From the NCBI GenBank assembly GCA_003161435.1, contig PMOS01000005.1, positions 62,001-126,000 on the forward strand: a stretch of DNA of 64,000 bases. The letters run 5' to 3'. The stretch is from Vulcanimicrobiota bacterium (GTDB taxonomy: Bacteria; Vulcanimicrobiota; Vulcanimicrobiia; Vulcanimicrobiales; Vulcanimicrobiaceae). Every line of letters starts with the position of its first letter. Position 1 is the stretch's first letter. Below are positions 8,534 to 16,611 of this stretch, in pieces. A model generated the notes under the pieces. That model searched no databases. It saw only the letters and a program-made list of their open reading frames with translations, and was not told the DNA's origin. The translations under genes and the position numbers were made by a program.

Positions 8534-10066
8534 GTGCCCCACCAGCGCCCGTTCTACCTCACGACGCCGATCTTCTATATCAGCGGGACGCCGCACATCG
8601 GTCACGCCTATACCACGATCGCCGCGGACGTGCTGGTGCGGACCGCGCGCGCGCACGGTCCCGCGCGCGGACTGACCGGGACCGACGAGCACGGGCAGAA
8701 GGTAGCCAACGCCGCCGCCGCGGCCGGGATGACGCCGCAGCAATACGTCGACTCGCTGGCGCCCAAGTGGCGGACGCTCGCGCCCGCGTTCGACGCGCAC
8801 TTCGACGATTTCATTCGCACGACGGAACCGCGTCACGTGCGCGCCTGCTTGGCGTTGTTCGAGCGGATGCGCATCAGCGACGACGTCTACGAGGGCGTGT
8901 ACGAAGGCTGGTACTGCACGAACGACGAGACGTTCTGGCCCGAGGCCAAGCTCGTCGACGGACGCTGCCCGAACCCGGAGTGCCGGCGTGCGGTGCAATG
9001 GTTGTCGGAGAAGAACTGGTTCTTCCGGCTCTCGAAATATCAGCAACCGTTGCTCGACCTCTTCCGCACCAAACCCGAGTTCTTGCGGCCGCAGACGCGC
9101 TACAACGAGATGATGGCGATCCTCGAGGAGGGCTTGGAGGACTTCTCGATCTCACGCTCCTCGTTCGATTGGGGGATTCCGCTGCCGGGCGGCGGCGTGC
9201 TCTACGTGTGGTACGACGCGTTGATCAACTACATCAGCGCGCTGGGCTGGCCGGAAGATGCCGACGGGCTCTACGCGCGGTTCTGGCCCGGGGTGCACCT
9301 GATCGGCAAAGAGATCGCGCGCTTTCACACGATCATCTGGCCGGCGATGCTGATGTCGGCCGGGTTGCCGATACCGTCGCGCGTCTTCGCGCACGGCTGG
9401 ATCACCAGCGATGCGGGGACGAAAATCGGAAAGTCGCTCGGCAACGCAATGGATCCGTTCGCGATGCGGGGCGAGTTCGGCGCTGATTCGCTGCGCTATT
9501 TTCTGTTGCGCGAGGCGCCGTTCGGCAGCGACTTCTCGATCTCGATCGAGAAGCTGCGCCAACGCCACAACAGCGATCTCGGCAATGATTTGGGCAACCT
9601 GCTGCGGCGTTCGCTGGCAATGCTGCAAAAGTATCGCAACGGCTTGGTCCCCGAGGCCGGCGCAGGCACCGTGCAGGAACGTGTCGCCGACCTGCCGTCG
9701 CTGGTGAACGAGCACGTGATGGCGTTCCGCTTTCGCGAGGCACTCGACGAGATCTGGAACGTCGTCACGCTGCTCAACCGCACGATCGACGAGCAGAAAC
9801 CGTGGGAACTCTACAAGCACCAGCGCGAAGTCGAGCTGGACGCGGTGCTCTACGATCTGTGCGAAGGTCTGCGCTGGTTGAGCCTGCTGCTGTTCCCGTT
9901 CATGCCCGCGAAAGCGACCGAGATGTGGCGCCAACTCGGCCTCGCCGGCACGCCGGAGCTGCAGTGGAACGAGGAGCTCGTGTGGGGCCGCCTCGCCGCG
10001 AACACGCAAACGAATCCAGGCGACGCACTCTTCCCCCGCATCGAACCGCCCGTCTTGTCATCGTGA
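8534..10066 (+). CDS. metG: Methionyl-tRNA synthetase
   Basis: MetRS charges tRNA-Met with methionine. The class I signature appears as PHIGHAY near residues 18-24, and the KMSKS loop is present in the variant form KIGKS followed by LGN. A C-x2-C...C-x3-4-C type insertion is only partly kept (the CPNPEC segment near residues 140-150). A C-terminal anticodon-binding helical domain completes the 510 residues, and there is no C-terminal tRNA-binding extension. GTG 8534 gives the usual family N-terminus; an in-frame GTG at 8480 would overlap rsmI by 41 bases. The last codons and the TGA stop fall inside a REP-like element. Confidence 0.93.
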   Translation: MPHQRPFYLTTPIFYISGTPHIGHAYTTIAADVLVRTARAHGPARGLTGTDEHGQKVANAAAAAGMTPQQYVDSLAPKWRTLAPAFDAHFDDFIRTTEPRHVRACLALFERMRISDDVYEGVYEGWYCTNDETFWPEAKLVDGRCPNPECRRAVQWLSEKNWFFRLSKYQQPLLDLFRTKPEFLRPQTRYNEMMAILEEGLEDFSISRSSFDWGIPLPGGGVLYVWYDALINYISALGWPEDADGLYARFWPGVHLIGKEIARFHTIIWPAMLMSAGLPIPSRVFAHGWITSDAGTKIGKSLGNAMDPFAMRGEFGADSLRYFLLREAPFGSDFSISIEKLRQRHNSDLGNDLGNLLRRSLAMLQKYRNGLVPEAGAGTVQERVADLPSLVNEHVMAFRFREALDEIWNVVTLLNRTIDEQKPWELYKHQREVELDAVLYDLCEGLRWLSLLLFPFMPAKATEMWRQLGLAGTPELQWNEELVWGRLAANTQTNPGDALFPRIEPPVLSS

Positions 10067-10143
10067 GCTTATCGAAGGGAAGGATCGACAATGTTGCCAT
10101 ATCGGTCGATCGCAATGGTCGCCCTTCGACAAGCTCAGCTGAC
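10056..10143. repeat. Paired REP-like (BIME-like) element after metG
   Basis: Two copies of a short sequence face each other. At 10056-10079 it reads TGTCATCGTGAGCTTATCGA followed by AGGG. At about 10124-10143 it reads CCCTTCGACAAGCTCAGCTG followed by ACG, close to the reverse complement. About 45 bases separate them. The core resembles CTTCGACAAGCTCAG, a REP-like motif seen in many bacterial genomes. The left copy contains the last two codons and the stop of metG; the right copy ends 6 bases before the stop of the convergent gene at 10149. Confidence 0.6.
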
Positions 10144-10148
10144 GTGGA

Positions 10149-11144
10149 CTACTGCGAGGGTGCGGGTTGGTTGCCGTTCGCGCGCTCGCGTTCGATCAGC
10201 GATAGGCATTCGGCGCGGTAGAAGGAACAGAGCGCGCGCGACAGCGCGAACGGTTGCGGCAACGTGAAACCCGCCGGCGGCGGCTGCATCGGAAACGGGT
10301 GCGACATCTCGTCGAGGTACGCGAACGGATCGGTCCGGCGCAAGAAGCGGAACGCCCACGGAAAGCTCACCTCTTCGTAGTATCCGTCGGAGTAGCGGAT
10401 GAGGCAGCGCAGGTACCGATCGACGAGGGCCCCGTGCGCGTTCGACTGCACCGACGTGCAGTCGCCTTGCGCGGATAGGAACTGCTCCGGCGTGCCGGCC
10501 ATGATCGCTTGATACCGCTGCTCGTTGGGTGCGATCGCGGGCGGGCGGCGCTGGCGCGGCACGTCGGTCAACGAACGGTCCGCCGCGGCGATCGTCCGCC
10601 GGAACTGCTGATCGAGCGCCGCGAGCTGCTGGGCCGACAACGCGCTGCGCGGCGCCGGGTTGACGTCGGGGACACGGACGCGATGCGGCGGCGGCGGCGG
10701 TTGGGTCGGTGCGGTGCGCGGCGGCGGTTGCGCCGGCTGGATGCGCGAATGGTGGATCGTCGCCTGCACGGGCCGATACGTGGGGGTGATCGTCGGCGCG
10801 GTCGTCGGCAACGGCGGCAGCGTCGGCACGGGTAGCGCGCGCGGCCGCGGTACCCGCGCAAGCAGCGGCGGAGGCGGCTGCGCCCGGCGTTGTGGGCGCA
10901 TCGCGCGGCTGCGGTGCGCTTCGCGCGGCACCGTGCGCTTCTCGATCGTGATCGCGTCGGAGAGCGCGACGATCTCCGGCGTCGGCGTCGGCCGCGGCAG
11001 CACTTTGGCGATCGCGACCGCGATGCGGTGACCGAAGTACAACCATGCACCGCCGGCCAAGACGTGGATCAGCAGCGAGCCTGCGACGGCCAGCGGCAGC
11101 AGCCAACGATGCCGCGGCTCGTCCCGTTCGGGGAAGAGCAGCAC
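10149..11144 (-). CDS. TonB-like anchored protein, tandem paralogue 2
   Basis: This 331-residue protein has one N-terminal transmembrane segment (about residues 15-38) and a long proline-, arginine- and threonine-rich spacer (about 50-170). A C-terminal domain then carries the pattern YLRC-x2-RY-x-DGY-x-E-x-V-x-FPW, followed by PPP-x-GF-x-LP-x-PFAL-x-RA-x-C-x-FYR-x-EC. The overall architecture resembles TonB-type energy transducers, but the C-terminal domain is not a TonB domain I recognise. It is 6 bases downstream of a close paralogue (11151-12089), so the pair arose by tandem duplication. The start is GTG at 11144. Conserved cysteines in the C-terminal part suggest a disulfide-bonded periplasmic domain; this is inference. 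Confidence 0.7.
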   Translation of the reverse strand: MLLFPERDEPRHRWLLPLAVAGSLLIHVLAGGAWLYFGHRIAVAIAKVLPRPTPTPEIVALSDAITIEKRTVPREAHRSRAMRPQRRAQPPPPLLARVPRPRALPVPTLPPLPTTAPTITPTYRPVQATIHHSRIQPAQPPPRTAPTQPPPPPHRVRVPDVNPAPRSALSAQQLAALDQQFRRTIAAADRSLTDVPRQRRPPAIAPNEQRYQAIMAGTPEQFLSAQGDCTSVQSNAHGALVDRYLRCLIRYSDGYYEEVSFPWAFRFLRRTDPFAYLDEMSHPFPMQPPPAGFTLPQPFALSRALCSFYRAECLSLIERERANGNQPAPSQ

Positions 11145-11150
11145 GCCGCG

Positions 11151-12089
11151 CTACTCGGAGCCGGCCGGCGCGTCGCCGTTCGCCCGCTCCCGGTCGATGA
11201 CCGCCTTGCACTCCTCACGATAGAACGTGCACACCGCGCGCGTGAGCGCGAACGGATGCGGGAGAACGAACCCGGGCGGCGGCGGTTGACCCGGGAACTC
11301 ATGACGTCTGCCGTCATGGCGGTAGAACGGATCGTCGGCGCGCGTGAACTTGAACGGCCACGGAAACGTGACCGACTCGACGTAACCGTCGGCGTAGCGC
11401 ACCGTGCACCGCAAGTAGTACCACGTGTAACCGCCGCGGTTCGATCCGTCGTCGAGCGGATCGCAGCTCCCGTTCGCGCCGGTGACGTCCTCGATGTTCC
11501 CCATCAGGTATTTATCGTAGCGCTTCATCGTGCTGACACGGGCCGGGCCGGGCTGCGGCGTCGTGGCGACATCGTGCTGCGCCTGCGCGATCGTTTGGCG
11601 AAACTGCGCGTCGAGCGCGCCGACGTCGATCGATCCGCTCGCCGGCGCTGCGCCGCGATTGCCGTGCGGAACGCGTACCATCGCGACGCGCTGCGCGCGC
11701 GGAACGTGGATCTTGGCGACCCGCGGCGCTACCGTCGGCTCGGGGTTCGGCGCGAACGTCGCCTGCGCGAGGCGCGGCGTCTCGCGCCGTCGCGGCGGCG
11801 CCTGTTGCGCCGGCGGGCGGCGCGTGGCGCGCGGACGGCTCTGCGCGACGCGCGGGCGCGGGGTCGGCACCGGGGTCGGGACCGGCGTCGGCGACGGCGG
11901 CCGAAGCCGCTCGATGGTGATCGGCTCGGTCCGCGCCAGGACCTCCCTGGGTTCGTGCGTCAGCGCGCGCACCGACCGCGCCAGCAACGCCCAAAGCGAA
12001 CCCCCCGCAAAGTGCAGCACCAGCGAGAGGACGAGAGCCACGGCGAGGTAGCGACGGCTGCGGTGATCGCGCTCGGGGAACAACTGCAC
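11151..12089 (-). CDS. TonB-like anchored protein, tandem paralogue 1
   Basis: This is a 312-residue paralogue of the downstream gene at 10149-11144. Both begin with the same short motif (LFPERD) followed by a basic stretch and one transmembrane helix (about residues 13-37). Then come a spacer with repeated TPVP units and the same C-terminal domain: an RC-x2-RYADGY stretch, FPWPFKF, and a C-x3-C-type ending with RERANGDAP. The start is GTG at 12089, 20 bases from the divergent tatD start. I do not recognise the C-terminal domain; a role in envelope energy transduction or scaffolding is suggested only by the layout. Confidence 0.7.
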   Translation of the reverse strand: MQLFPERDHRSRRYLAVALVLSLVLHFAGGSLWALLARSVRALTHEPREVLARTEPITIERLRPPSPTPVPTPVPTPRPRVAQSRPRATRRPPAQQAPPRRRETPRLAQATFAPNPEPTVAPRVAKIHVPRAQRVAMVRVPHGNRGAAPASGSIDVGALDAQFRQTIAQAQHDVATTPQPGPARVSTMKRYDKYLMGNIEDVTGANGSCDPLDDGSNRGGYTWYYLRCTVRYADGYVESVTFPWPFKFTRADDPFYRHDGRRHEFPGQPPPPGFVLPHPFALTRAVCTFYREECKAVIDRERANGDAPAGSE

Positions 12090-12109
12090 GGGAGCTTTAA
12101 AGGTTCACC

Positions 12110-12895
12110 ATGATCGACACGCACGCCCACGTGCACGACCGCTCGTTCGATGAGGATCGCGACGCAATGGTCGCGAGAGCGCGCGAACGTGGTGTCGACG
12201 CGATCGTCACGGTCGGCTGCGACGTCGAGGATAGTCTGCGAGCCTGCGACGTGGCTGAGAGGTTCGGCCTGGCGGCGACGGTCGGGATCCACCCTCACGA
12301 GGCGAAGGACGCGCCCGGCGATCTTGCGGCGGCGTTCGACGCGCTGCGCGAACGTTTCGGGGCGCGCGTCGTCGCGGTCGGTGAGACCGGACTCGACTAC
12401 CACTACGACCACAGCCCGCGCGACGTGCAGCGCAGCGTCTTCGCAGCACAGCTCGCCTACGCGCGCGCGCGACATCTGCCGCTCGTCTTCCACCAGCGCG
12501 AGGCGCACGAAGACTTCGTCGCCGGGTTGCGCGCCGGTTACGATCCGCGCTCGCAGCGCGGCGTCGTCCACTGCTTCACCGAAACGTCGATCGAGGCGCG
12601 GATCTTCGCGCGCGAGTTCGGCTTGATGCTCGGAATCGGCGGGGTCGTCACCTTCAAGACCGCCGAACCGCTGCGCGACGCGGTTCGCGAGATCGGTCTC
12701 GACGCGATCGTGCTCGAAACCGACTGTCCCTACCTTGCGCCGGTCCCGCACCGCGGGCAACGCAACGAGGTCGCCTACGTCGCCGATACGGCGCGCGTCG
12801 TCGCCGAGGTGCTCGGCGTCGACGTGGCGACCGTCGTCGCGCGCACCGACGCCAACGCGCGCGCGCTGTTCGACCTGGCGGCGCCGCCCGCATAG
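12110..12895 (+). CDS. tatD: TatD family metal-dependent hydrolase
   Basis: TatD proteins are TIM-barrel, two-metal hydrolases with 3'-5' exonuclease activity in characterised members. The 261-residue protein shows the expected ligands in order: DTHAH at residues 3-7, GIHPHE near 58-63, GETGLDYH near 87-94, the FHQREAHED histidine near 125, HCF near 148, and ETDCPYL near 200. The length fits the family. A Shine-Dalgarno AAAGG precedes the ATG at 12110. Its 3' end is overlapped by 121 bases of the convergent phospholipase-D-like frame. Confidence 0.9.
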   Translation: MIDTHAHVHDRSFDEDRDAMVARARERGVDAIVTVGCDVEDSLRACDVAERFGLAATVGIHPHEAKDAPGDLAAAFDALRERFGARVVAVGETGLDYHYDHSPRDVQRSVFAAQLAYARARHLPLVFHQREAHEDFVAGLRAGYDPRSQRGVVHCFTETSIEARIFAREFGLMLGIGGVVTFKTAEPLRDAVREIGLDAIVLETDCPYLAPVPHRGQRNEVAYVADTARVVAEVLGVDVATVVARTDANARALFDLAAPPA

Positions 12896-13776
12896 GGTAG
12901 CGACGCGTCCCAGGTCTGCTGGAAACGTGCGCGCAACGCGGCCGCGATCGCCGGATCCGAGACGGTCATCCCCCAGTCGAGCTGGCGCGCGGTGGAGCCC
13001 CAGTCGCGGGTCGCGTTGCTCGAGCCGATCCAGGCCCCCGCGCCGCCCAGCGCCATCTTCTCCCCGGCCGGGGTGACGCGGACGTCCACGCCGTCGAGCA
13101 CCAACTGGTCGAGCGCGCGAATCTCGACCGGCGGCGGGCCGGCCCGGCGCGCGCGGCGCTGCGCCTCGCCGAGCTCCCGGTCGCAGATCAGCAGCCGCGT
13201 CACGCCGCGCGCCGCCGCGCGCTGCTCGAGCGCGTCGTAGATCGGCCCGATCCCGAACGACTCGCTCTCCACGTCGAGCGGCGCCTCACCGGCTTGCCCG
13301 ACGACGTGACGTTCCAACGCGAGGCTCTCGGGCTTGACGGTTCGCAGGTGCTCGTTGCCCGATGGGCGACGCGCCAAGGCGTCGCGGACGATCGCGACGT
13401 CGCCCGGGTCGTCGTCGATCAGGATCGTCTGCGGCCCGTCGTCGGACCAGTTCCGATCGTCCAAATACGCCGTCCGGTCGTCGATCAGGGCCGCCTTGAG
13501 GTGCAGCGGATCGCGCGGCGAGACGAGCGTCGCGATGCCACCCGCCCGGCGAACGGTTTCGACCGCGTCGCGGTTGGCCTGGGCGAGGTAGCGCCGCTCG
13601 GCGGGGGTGTCGCCGACCGGATTGCGCGCCAAGGCGAGCTCGACGTGCGCGTTGCGGCGCGCCGCGGCCGCGAGCCGCTCGGTGACGCTGACCGGTAAGA
13701 TATAGGCCGACAGGGAGACGGACCGGGCGCGGTCGATGGCGGCCAGGACGGCCGGACGGTCGGACAGGGCGATCAC
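12775..13776 (-). CDS. Phospholipase D-like domain protein
   Basis: This 333-residue protein resembles the PLD superfamily, whose members act on phosphodiester bonds through paired HKD motifs. A complete HxK-x4-D motif is visible at about residues 92-99 (LHLKAALID). The second half keeps only the downstream GSSN element near residue 258; glutamate stands where the second histidine of HxK would be, so the second active-site half looks degenerate. The recognisable domain ends about 40 residues before the stop, and those last residues are read antisense to the tatD 3' end. The start is GTG at 13776. Activity is doubtful if both histidines are required. Confidence 0.65.
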   Translation of the reverse strand: MIALSDRPAVLAAIDRARSVSLSAYILPVSVTERLAAAARRNAHVELALARNPVGDTPAERRYLAQANRDAVETVRRAGGIATLVSPRDPLHLKAALIDDRTAYLDDRNWSDDGPQTILIDDDPGDVAIVRDALARRPSGNEHLRTVKPESLALERHVVGQAGEAPLDVESESFGIGPIYDALEQRAAARGVTRLLICDRELGEAQRRARRAGPPPVEIRALDQLVLDGVDVRVTPAGEKMALGGAGAWIGSSNATRDWGSTARQLDWGMTVSDPAIAAALRARFQQTWDASLPYAGGAARSNSARALASVRATTVATSTPSTSATTRAVSAT

Positions 13777-13860
13777 ATCGTGCCTTCACGCGCTCGAGCC
13801 CGGCGGCAAGTCGGAGTGGATCGTCGCCTGGCCGCCGAACAGCCCCGGTCGACTCTGACG

Positions 13861-14556
13861 ATGGATAAGGCACTCTATGTCCGCGAGATGTTCGCGGCGA
13901 TCGCCCCGCGGTACGACCGCGCAAATCGGCTGCTCACGGCGGGCGTCGACGAAGCGTGGCGTAAGCGCGCCGTGGCCGAGCTCGCCGCACCGCGCGGCGG
14001 GAGCGTCGTCGACCTGTGCTGCGGGACCGGCGACCTGGTCTTCCACCTCTTGCGGACCGACCCGGCGCTGCGGGTGACCGGGGTCGACTTCACCCCCCCG
14101 ATGCTCGACGGCGCCCGCGCCCGGGCCAGGCGCGCCGACCCCGCGCAGCGCGCGACCTTTCTGGAGGGTGACGTGACGCGGCTGCCGTTCGGCGACGCGT
14201 CCTTCGACGGCGCGACGATGGGCTTCTCGATGCGCAACGTCGTCGACGTCCACCGGACGCTGGTCGAAGCCAAGCGCGTGCTGCGGCCGGGCGCACGGTT
14301 CGTCAACCTCGACGTCACCAAGCCGGCCAACCCGCTGATAAGGCGGCTCTTCGGGTTGTACTTTTATGGTATCGTCCCGCTCGTCGGCGGGATCGTCGGC
14401 GGGTCGAAGACCGCCTACCGCTACCTGCCCAACTCATTGACCAACTTCCCCGATGCCGACGGCCTGGCCGCACGGCTTCGGGCGGCGGGCTTCAACGACG
14501 TGCGGACGATTCGGCTCGGCTTCGGCGCGATCGCCATCCACGTCGGGGCCGCCTGA
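13861..14556 (+). CDS. ubiE: Demethylmenaquinone methyltransferase (UbiE/MenG family)
   Basis: This enzyme adds the final methyl group to demethylmenaquinone (or a ubiquinone precursor) using S-adenosylmethionine. The 231-residue protein has FAAIAPRYDRAN near residues 12-23, the SAM-binding VVDLCCGTGD near 50-59, GVDFTPPML, and the family motif FSMRNVVD near 122-129, with late RRLFGLYFYGIVPLVGG and YRYLPNS segments. ATG 13861 is used because the family N-terminus (MDKALYVREMF) starts there. Its stop overlaps the start of the next gene (TGATG), so it is coupled to the polyprenyl synthase. With no ubiquinone genes nearby, menaquinone is the likely product. Confidence 0.9.
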   Translation: MDKALYVREMFAAIAPRYDRANRLLTAGVDEAWRKRAVAELAAPRGGSVVDLCCGTGDLVFHLLRTDPALRVTGVDFTPPMLDGARARARRADPAQRATFLEGDVTRLPFGDASFDGATMGFSMRNVVDVHRTLVEAKRVLRPGARFVNLDVTKPANPLIRRLFGLYFYGIVPLVGGIVGGSKTAYRYLPNSLTNFPDADGLAARLRAAGFNDVRTIRLGFGAIAIHVGAA

Positions 14557-15512
14557 TGCTCGATCGCGCCCGCGGCGAACGCGACCTCTACGCGCTCATC
14601 GAAGCCTATTTCGACTCATCGTTCACGACCGACAACGCGCTGATCACCGAGGCGATCCGCCGGATGCTGGCCGCCGGCGGCAAGCGTTTACGGCCGCGGT
14701 TCACCTTGCTGGCGGCCGAATCGTGCGGCGCCGGCGCGGAAGAGCACCTGCGGCTCGCGGCGTTCATGGAGCTGATCCACGTCGCCACGCTGATCCACGA
14801 CGACGTGGTCGACGGCGCGCAGACGCGCCGCGGCGTGAACGCAACGGCGGTCGACTTCGGCAACCGGGTGAGCGTGCTCGCCGGCGACTATCTCTTCGCC
14901 TGGATCTTCAAGAACGTCACGGCCGCCTACCAGCACCCGATCCCGCACGTGCTCAGCTCGACGCTGGCCGACATTACCGACGGCGAGGTGCTGCAGCTGC
15001 GAGCGCTGGCCGATCTCGACACCACGCTGGCGGCTTACGTCGAGATCGCGACCAAGAAGACCGCGTCGCTGTTCGCGGCGTCGGCGGAGTGCGGCGTGCT
15101 CGCCGCCGGCGGTTCCCCGTTCGCGGTCAAGGCGCTGCGCGACTTCGGCACGGCCTTCGGCATCGCGTTCCAGATGCGCGACGACCTGCTCGACTTGACC
15201 GCCGACGAAGCCACGCTAGGCAAGCCCGTCGGCAACGATCTGCGCGAGCGCAAGATGACGGTCCCCTTGGTCCTCGCGCTCGAAGACGGCGATCGGGAAT
15301 TCCGCTCGGCCGTCGAACGTTTCTTCGCGCAGGACGACGACACGCCCGAGCAGGTCGCGGCGGTCGTCGCGGGGATCGCTGCGCACGGCGGCCTCACGCG
15401 AACCGAAGCGGTCTTAGCGGGGTACGTCGAACGAGCGAAGCAGTCGCTCGCGCCGCTCGGCAACGCTCCCGCCCGCACCGAACTCGCCGCCCTCGCAGAC
15501 GCCCTTCTCTGA
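14556..15512 (+). CDS. Polyprenyl diphosphate synthase (menaquinone side chain)
   Basis: This 318-residue all-alpha prenyltransferase condenses isopentenyl diphosphate onto allylic diphosphates. Both aspartate-rich motifs are present: LIHDDVVDG near residues 78-86 and QMRDDLLD near 205-212. GGKRLRPR near residues 43-50 is the usual substrate-binding entry. The small residues before the first aspartate motif indicate a medium or long chain product (heptaprenyl or longer), but the exact length cannot be read. It is translationally coupled to the methyltransferase upstream and leads into tatA, so it most likely makes the menaquinone tail. Confidence 0.88.
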   Translation: MLDRARGERDLYALIEAYFDSSFTTDNALITEAIRRMLAAGGKRLRPRFTLLAAESCGAGAEEHLRLAAFMELIHVATLIHDDVVDGAQTRRGVNATAVDFGNRVSVLAGDYLFAWIFKNVTAAYQHPIPHVLSSTLADITDGEVLQLRALADLDTTLAAYVEIATKKTASLFAASAECGVLAAGGSPFAVKALRDFGTAFGIAFQMRDDLLDLTADEATLGKPVGNDLRERKMTVPLVLALEDGDREFRSAVERFFAQDDDTPEQVAAVVAGIAAHGGLTRTEAVLAGYVERAKQSLAPLGNAPARTELAALADALL

Positions 15513-15525
15513 ACCGGAGACCCGA

Positions 15526-15816
15526 ATGTTTTCACCCGTAGAAATCGCCGTCGTCGCAGGCATCGCGATCTTGATCTTCGGCGCCGACAAGCTCCCGAAG
15601 CTCGCCCGCAGCGCCGGCCTGGCGAAGAAAGAGTTCATGGTCGGTCAAGCGGAGGCCGACATCGCCGCCGAACGCGCGCGCGATGAGGCGCGCCGCACCG
15701 CCGAAGCACAGACCGTCGCGACCGAATCGACCGTGAACGGTGTCGGACAACCGCCGATCGTCCCCGACCCGCTGACCGGGACCGCCGGACCGACGCACGT
15801 AGCCCCGCCTCACTAA
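15526..15816 (+). CDS. tatA: Sec-independent translocase protein TatA/TatE
   Basis: TatA forms the pore of the twin-arginine translocase. The 96-residue protein has the short N-terminal transmembrane helix (about residues 4-19) followed by the FGADKLPKLARSAG hinge and an amphipathic helix to about residue 60, then a low-complexity tail. That is the standard TatA plan. It lies directly upstream of tatC. The Rieske protein at 23966 carries a twin-arginine signal and is a likely client. Confidence 0.9.
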   Translation: MFSPVEIAVVAGIAILIFGADKLPKLARSAGLAKKEFMVGQAEADIAAERARDEARRTAEAQTVATESTVNGVGQPPIVPDPLTGTAGPTHVAPPH

Positions 15817-15825
15817 GAACGTAGC

Positions 15826-16611
15826 GTGCTCGCCGCGCGGCCACCGCTCGACGACGAAAAGCGCGAGCGCGAGATCGATTGGGATCAAAAGGAGATGCCG
15901 TTCACCGAGCACCTGCGGGAGCTTCGGAACCGGCTCTTCGTCTGTCTCATCACGATCGCCGGGCTGGCGGTCGCGTTGTTGTACCCGGCGCAGCTCGCGA
16001 TCCCGTGGATCACGCACGTCTACTTCGGGTCGATTCAACTCCACGCGTTCGGCCCGGCCGACGCGATCTGGGCGATCTTCAAGATCGCGTTGTACGGTGC
16101 GATCGTCCTCGGCTTGCCGGTCATTCTGTTCCAGGTGTGGATGTTCGTCGTGCCGGCGGTTCATCCGCGCACGCGCCGCGCCGTGTACTCGTACATCTTC
16201 CCGTCATTCCTGCTCGCGCTGGCCGGAATCGCGTTCGCGCACTTTCTCGTCCTGCCGCGCGCGATCAAAGGCCTGGACTACTTCACCGAACAGATCGCCG
16301 TCCCGACGTACGGCATCGAGTCGACGCTCAACCTCGTTCTGTTGATGCTGCTCGCGTTCGCGATCGTCTTCCAGACGCCGGTCGTCATGCTGTTGCTGGC
16401 GCGCATCGGGCTGATCAACAGCAAGCTGCTGCGCAGCTATCGCAAATACATCGGCTTCGGCATGCTCGTCGCCGGTGCGGTCCTCGCGCCCGACGGCAGC
16501 CCCGTGACGATGGCGATCATCGCCGCGCCGATGTACGTGCTGTTCGAGCTCTCGATCTGGCTCATCGTCTTCATGGATAAGCGTTGGAAGCGCGAAGCCG
16601 AAACGGTCTAG
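15826..16611 (+). CDS. tatC: Sec-independent translocase protein TatC
   Basis: TatC is the receptor for twin-arginine signal peptides. The 261-residue protein opens with a charged cytoplasmic N-terminus containing the conserved FTEHLRELRNRL (near residues 25-36), followed by six hydrophobic segments. It includes the FQVWMFVVPA region and a glutamate-bearing cytoplasmic loop. The start is GTG at 15826, 9 bases after the tatA stop. The 3' end overlaps the proposed start of resB by 28 bases. Confidence 0.93.
   Translation: MLAARPPLDDEKREREIDWDQKEMPFTEHLRELRNRLFVCLITIAGLAVALLYPAQLAIPWITHVYFGSIQLHAFGPADAIWAIFKIALYGAIVLGLPVILFQVWMFVVPAVHPRTRRAVYSYIFPSFLLALAGIAFAHFLVLPRAIKGLDYFTEQIAVPTYGIESTLNLVLLMLLAFAIVFQTPVVMLLLARIGLINSKLLRSYRKYIGFGMLVAGAVLAPDGSPVTMAIIAAPMYVLFELSIWLIVFMDKRWKREAETV

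Noticed and set aside
8480-8534. Upstream GTG start for metG giving an 18-residue extension
   Set aside because: The added residues are not family sequence and would overlap rsmI by 41 bases; GTG 8534 gives the normal N-terminus.
9418-9440. KIGKS in place of KMSKS in MetRS as a sign of loss of function
   Set aside because: Conservative variants of the loop occur in working MetRS enzymes, and the rest of the protein is intact.
10135-11211. Longer alternative minus-strand frame over the second TonB-like gene
   Set aside because: Its translation is alanine/arginine-rich without motifs, while the chosen frame keeps membrane helix and C-terminal domain shared with its paralogue.
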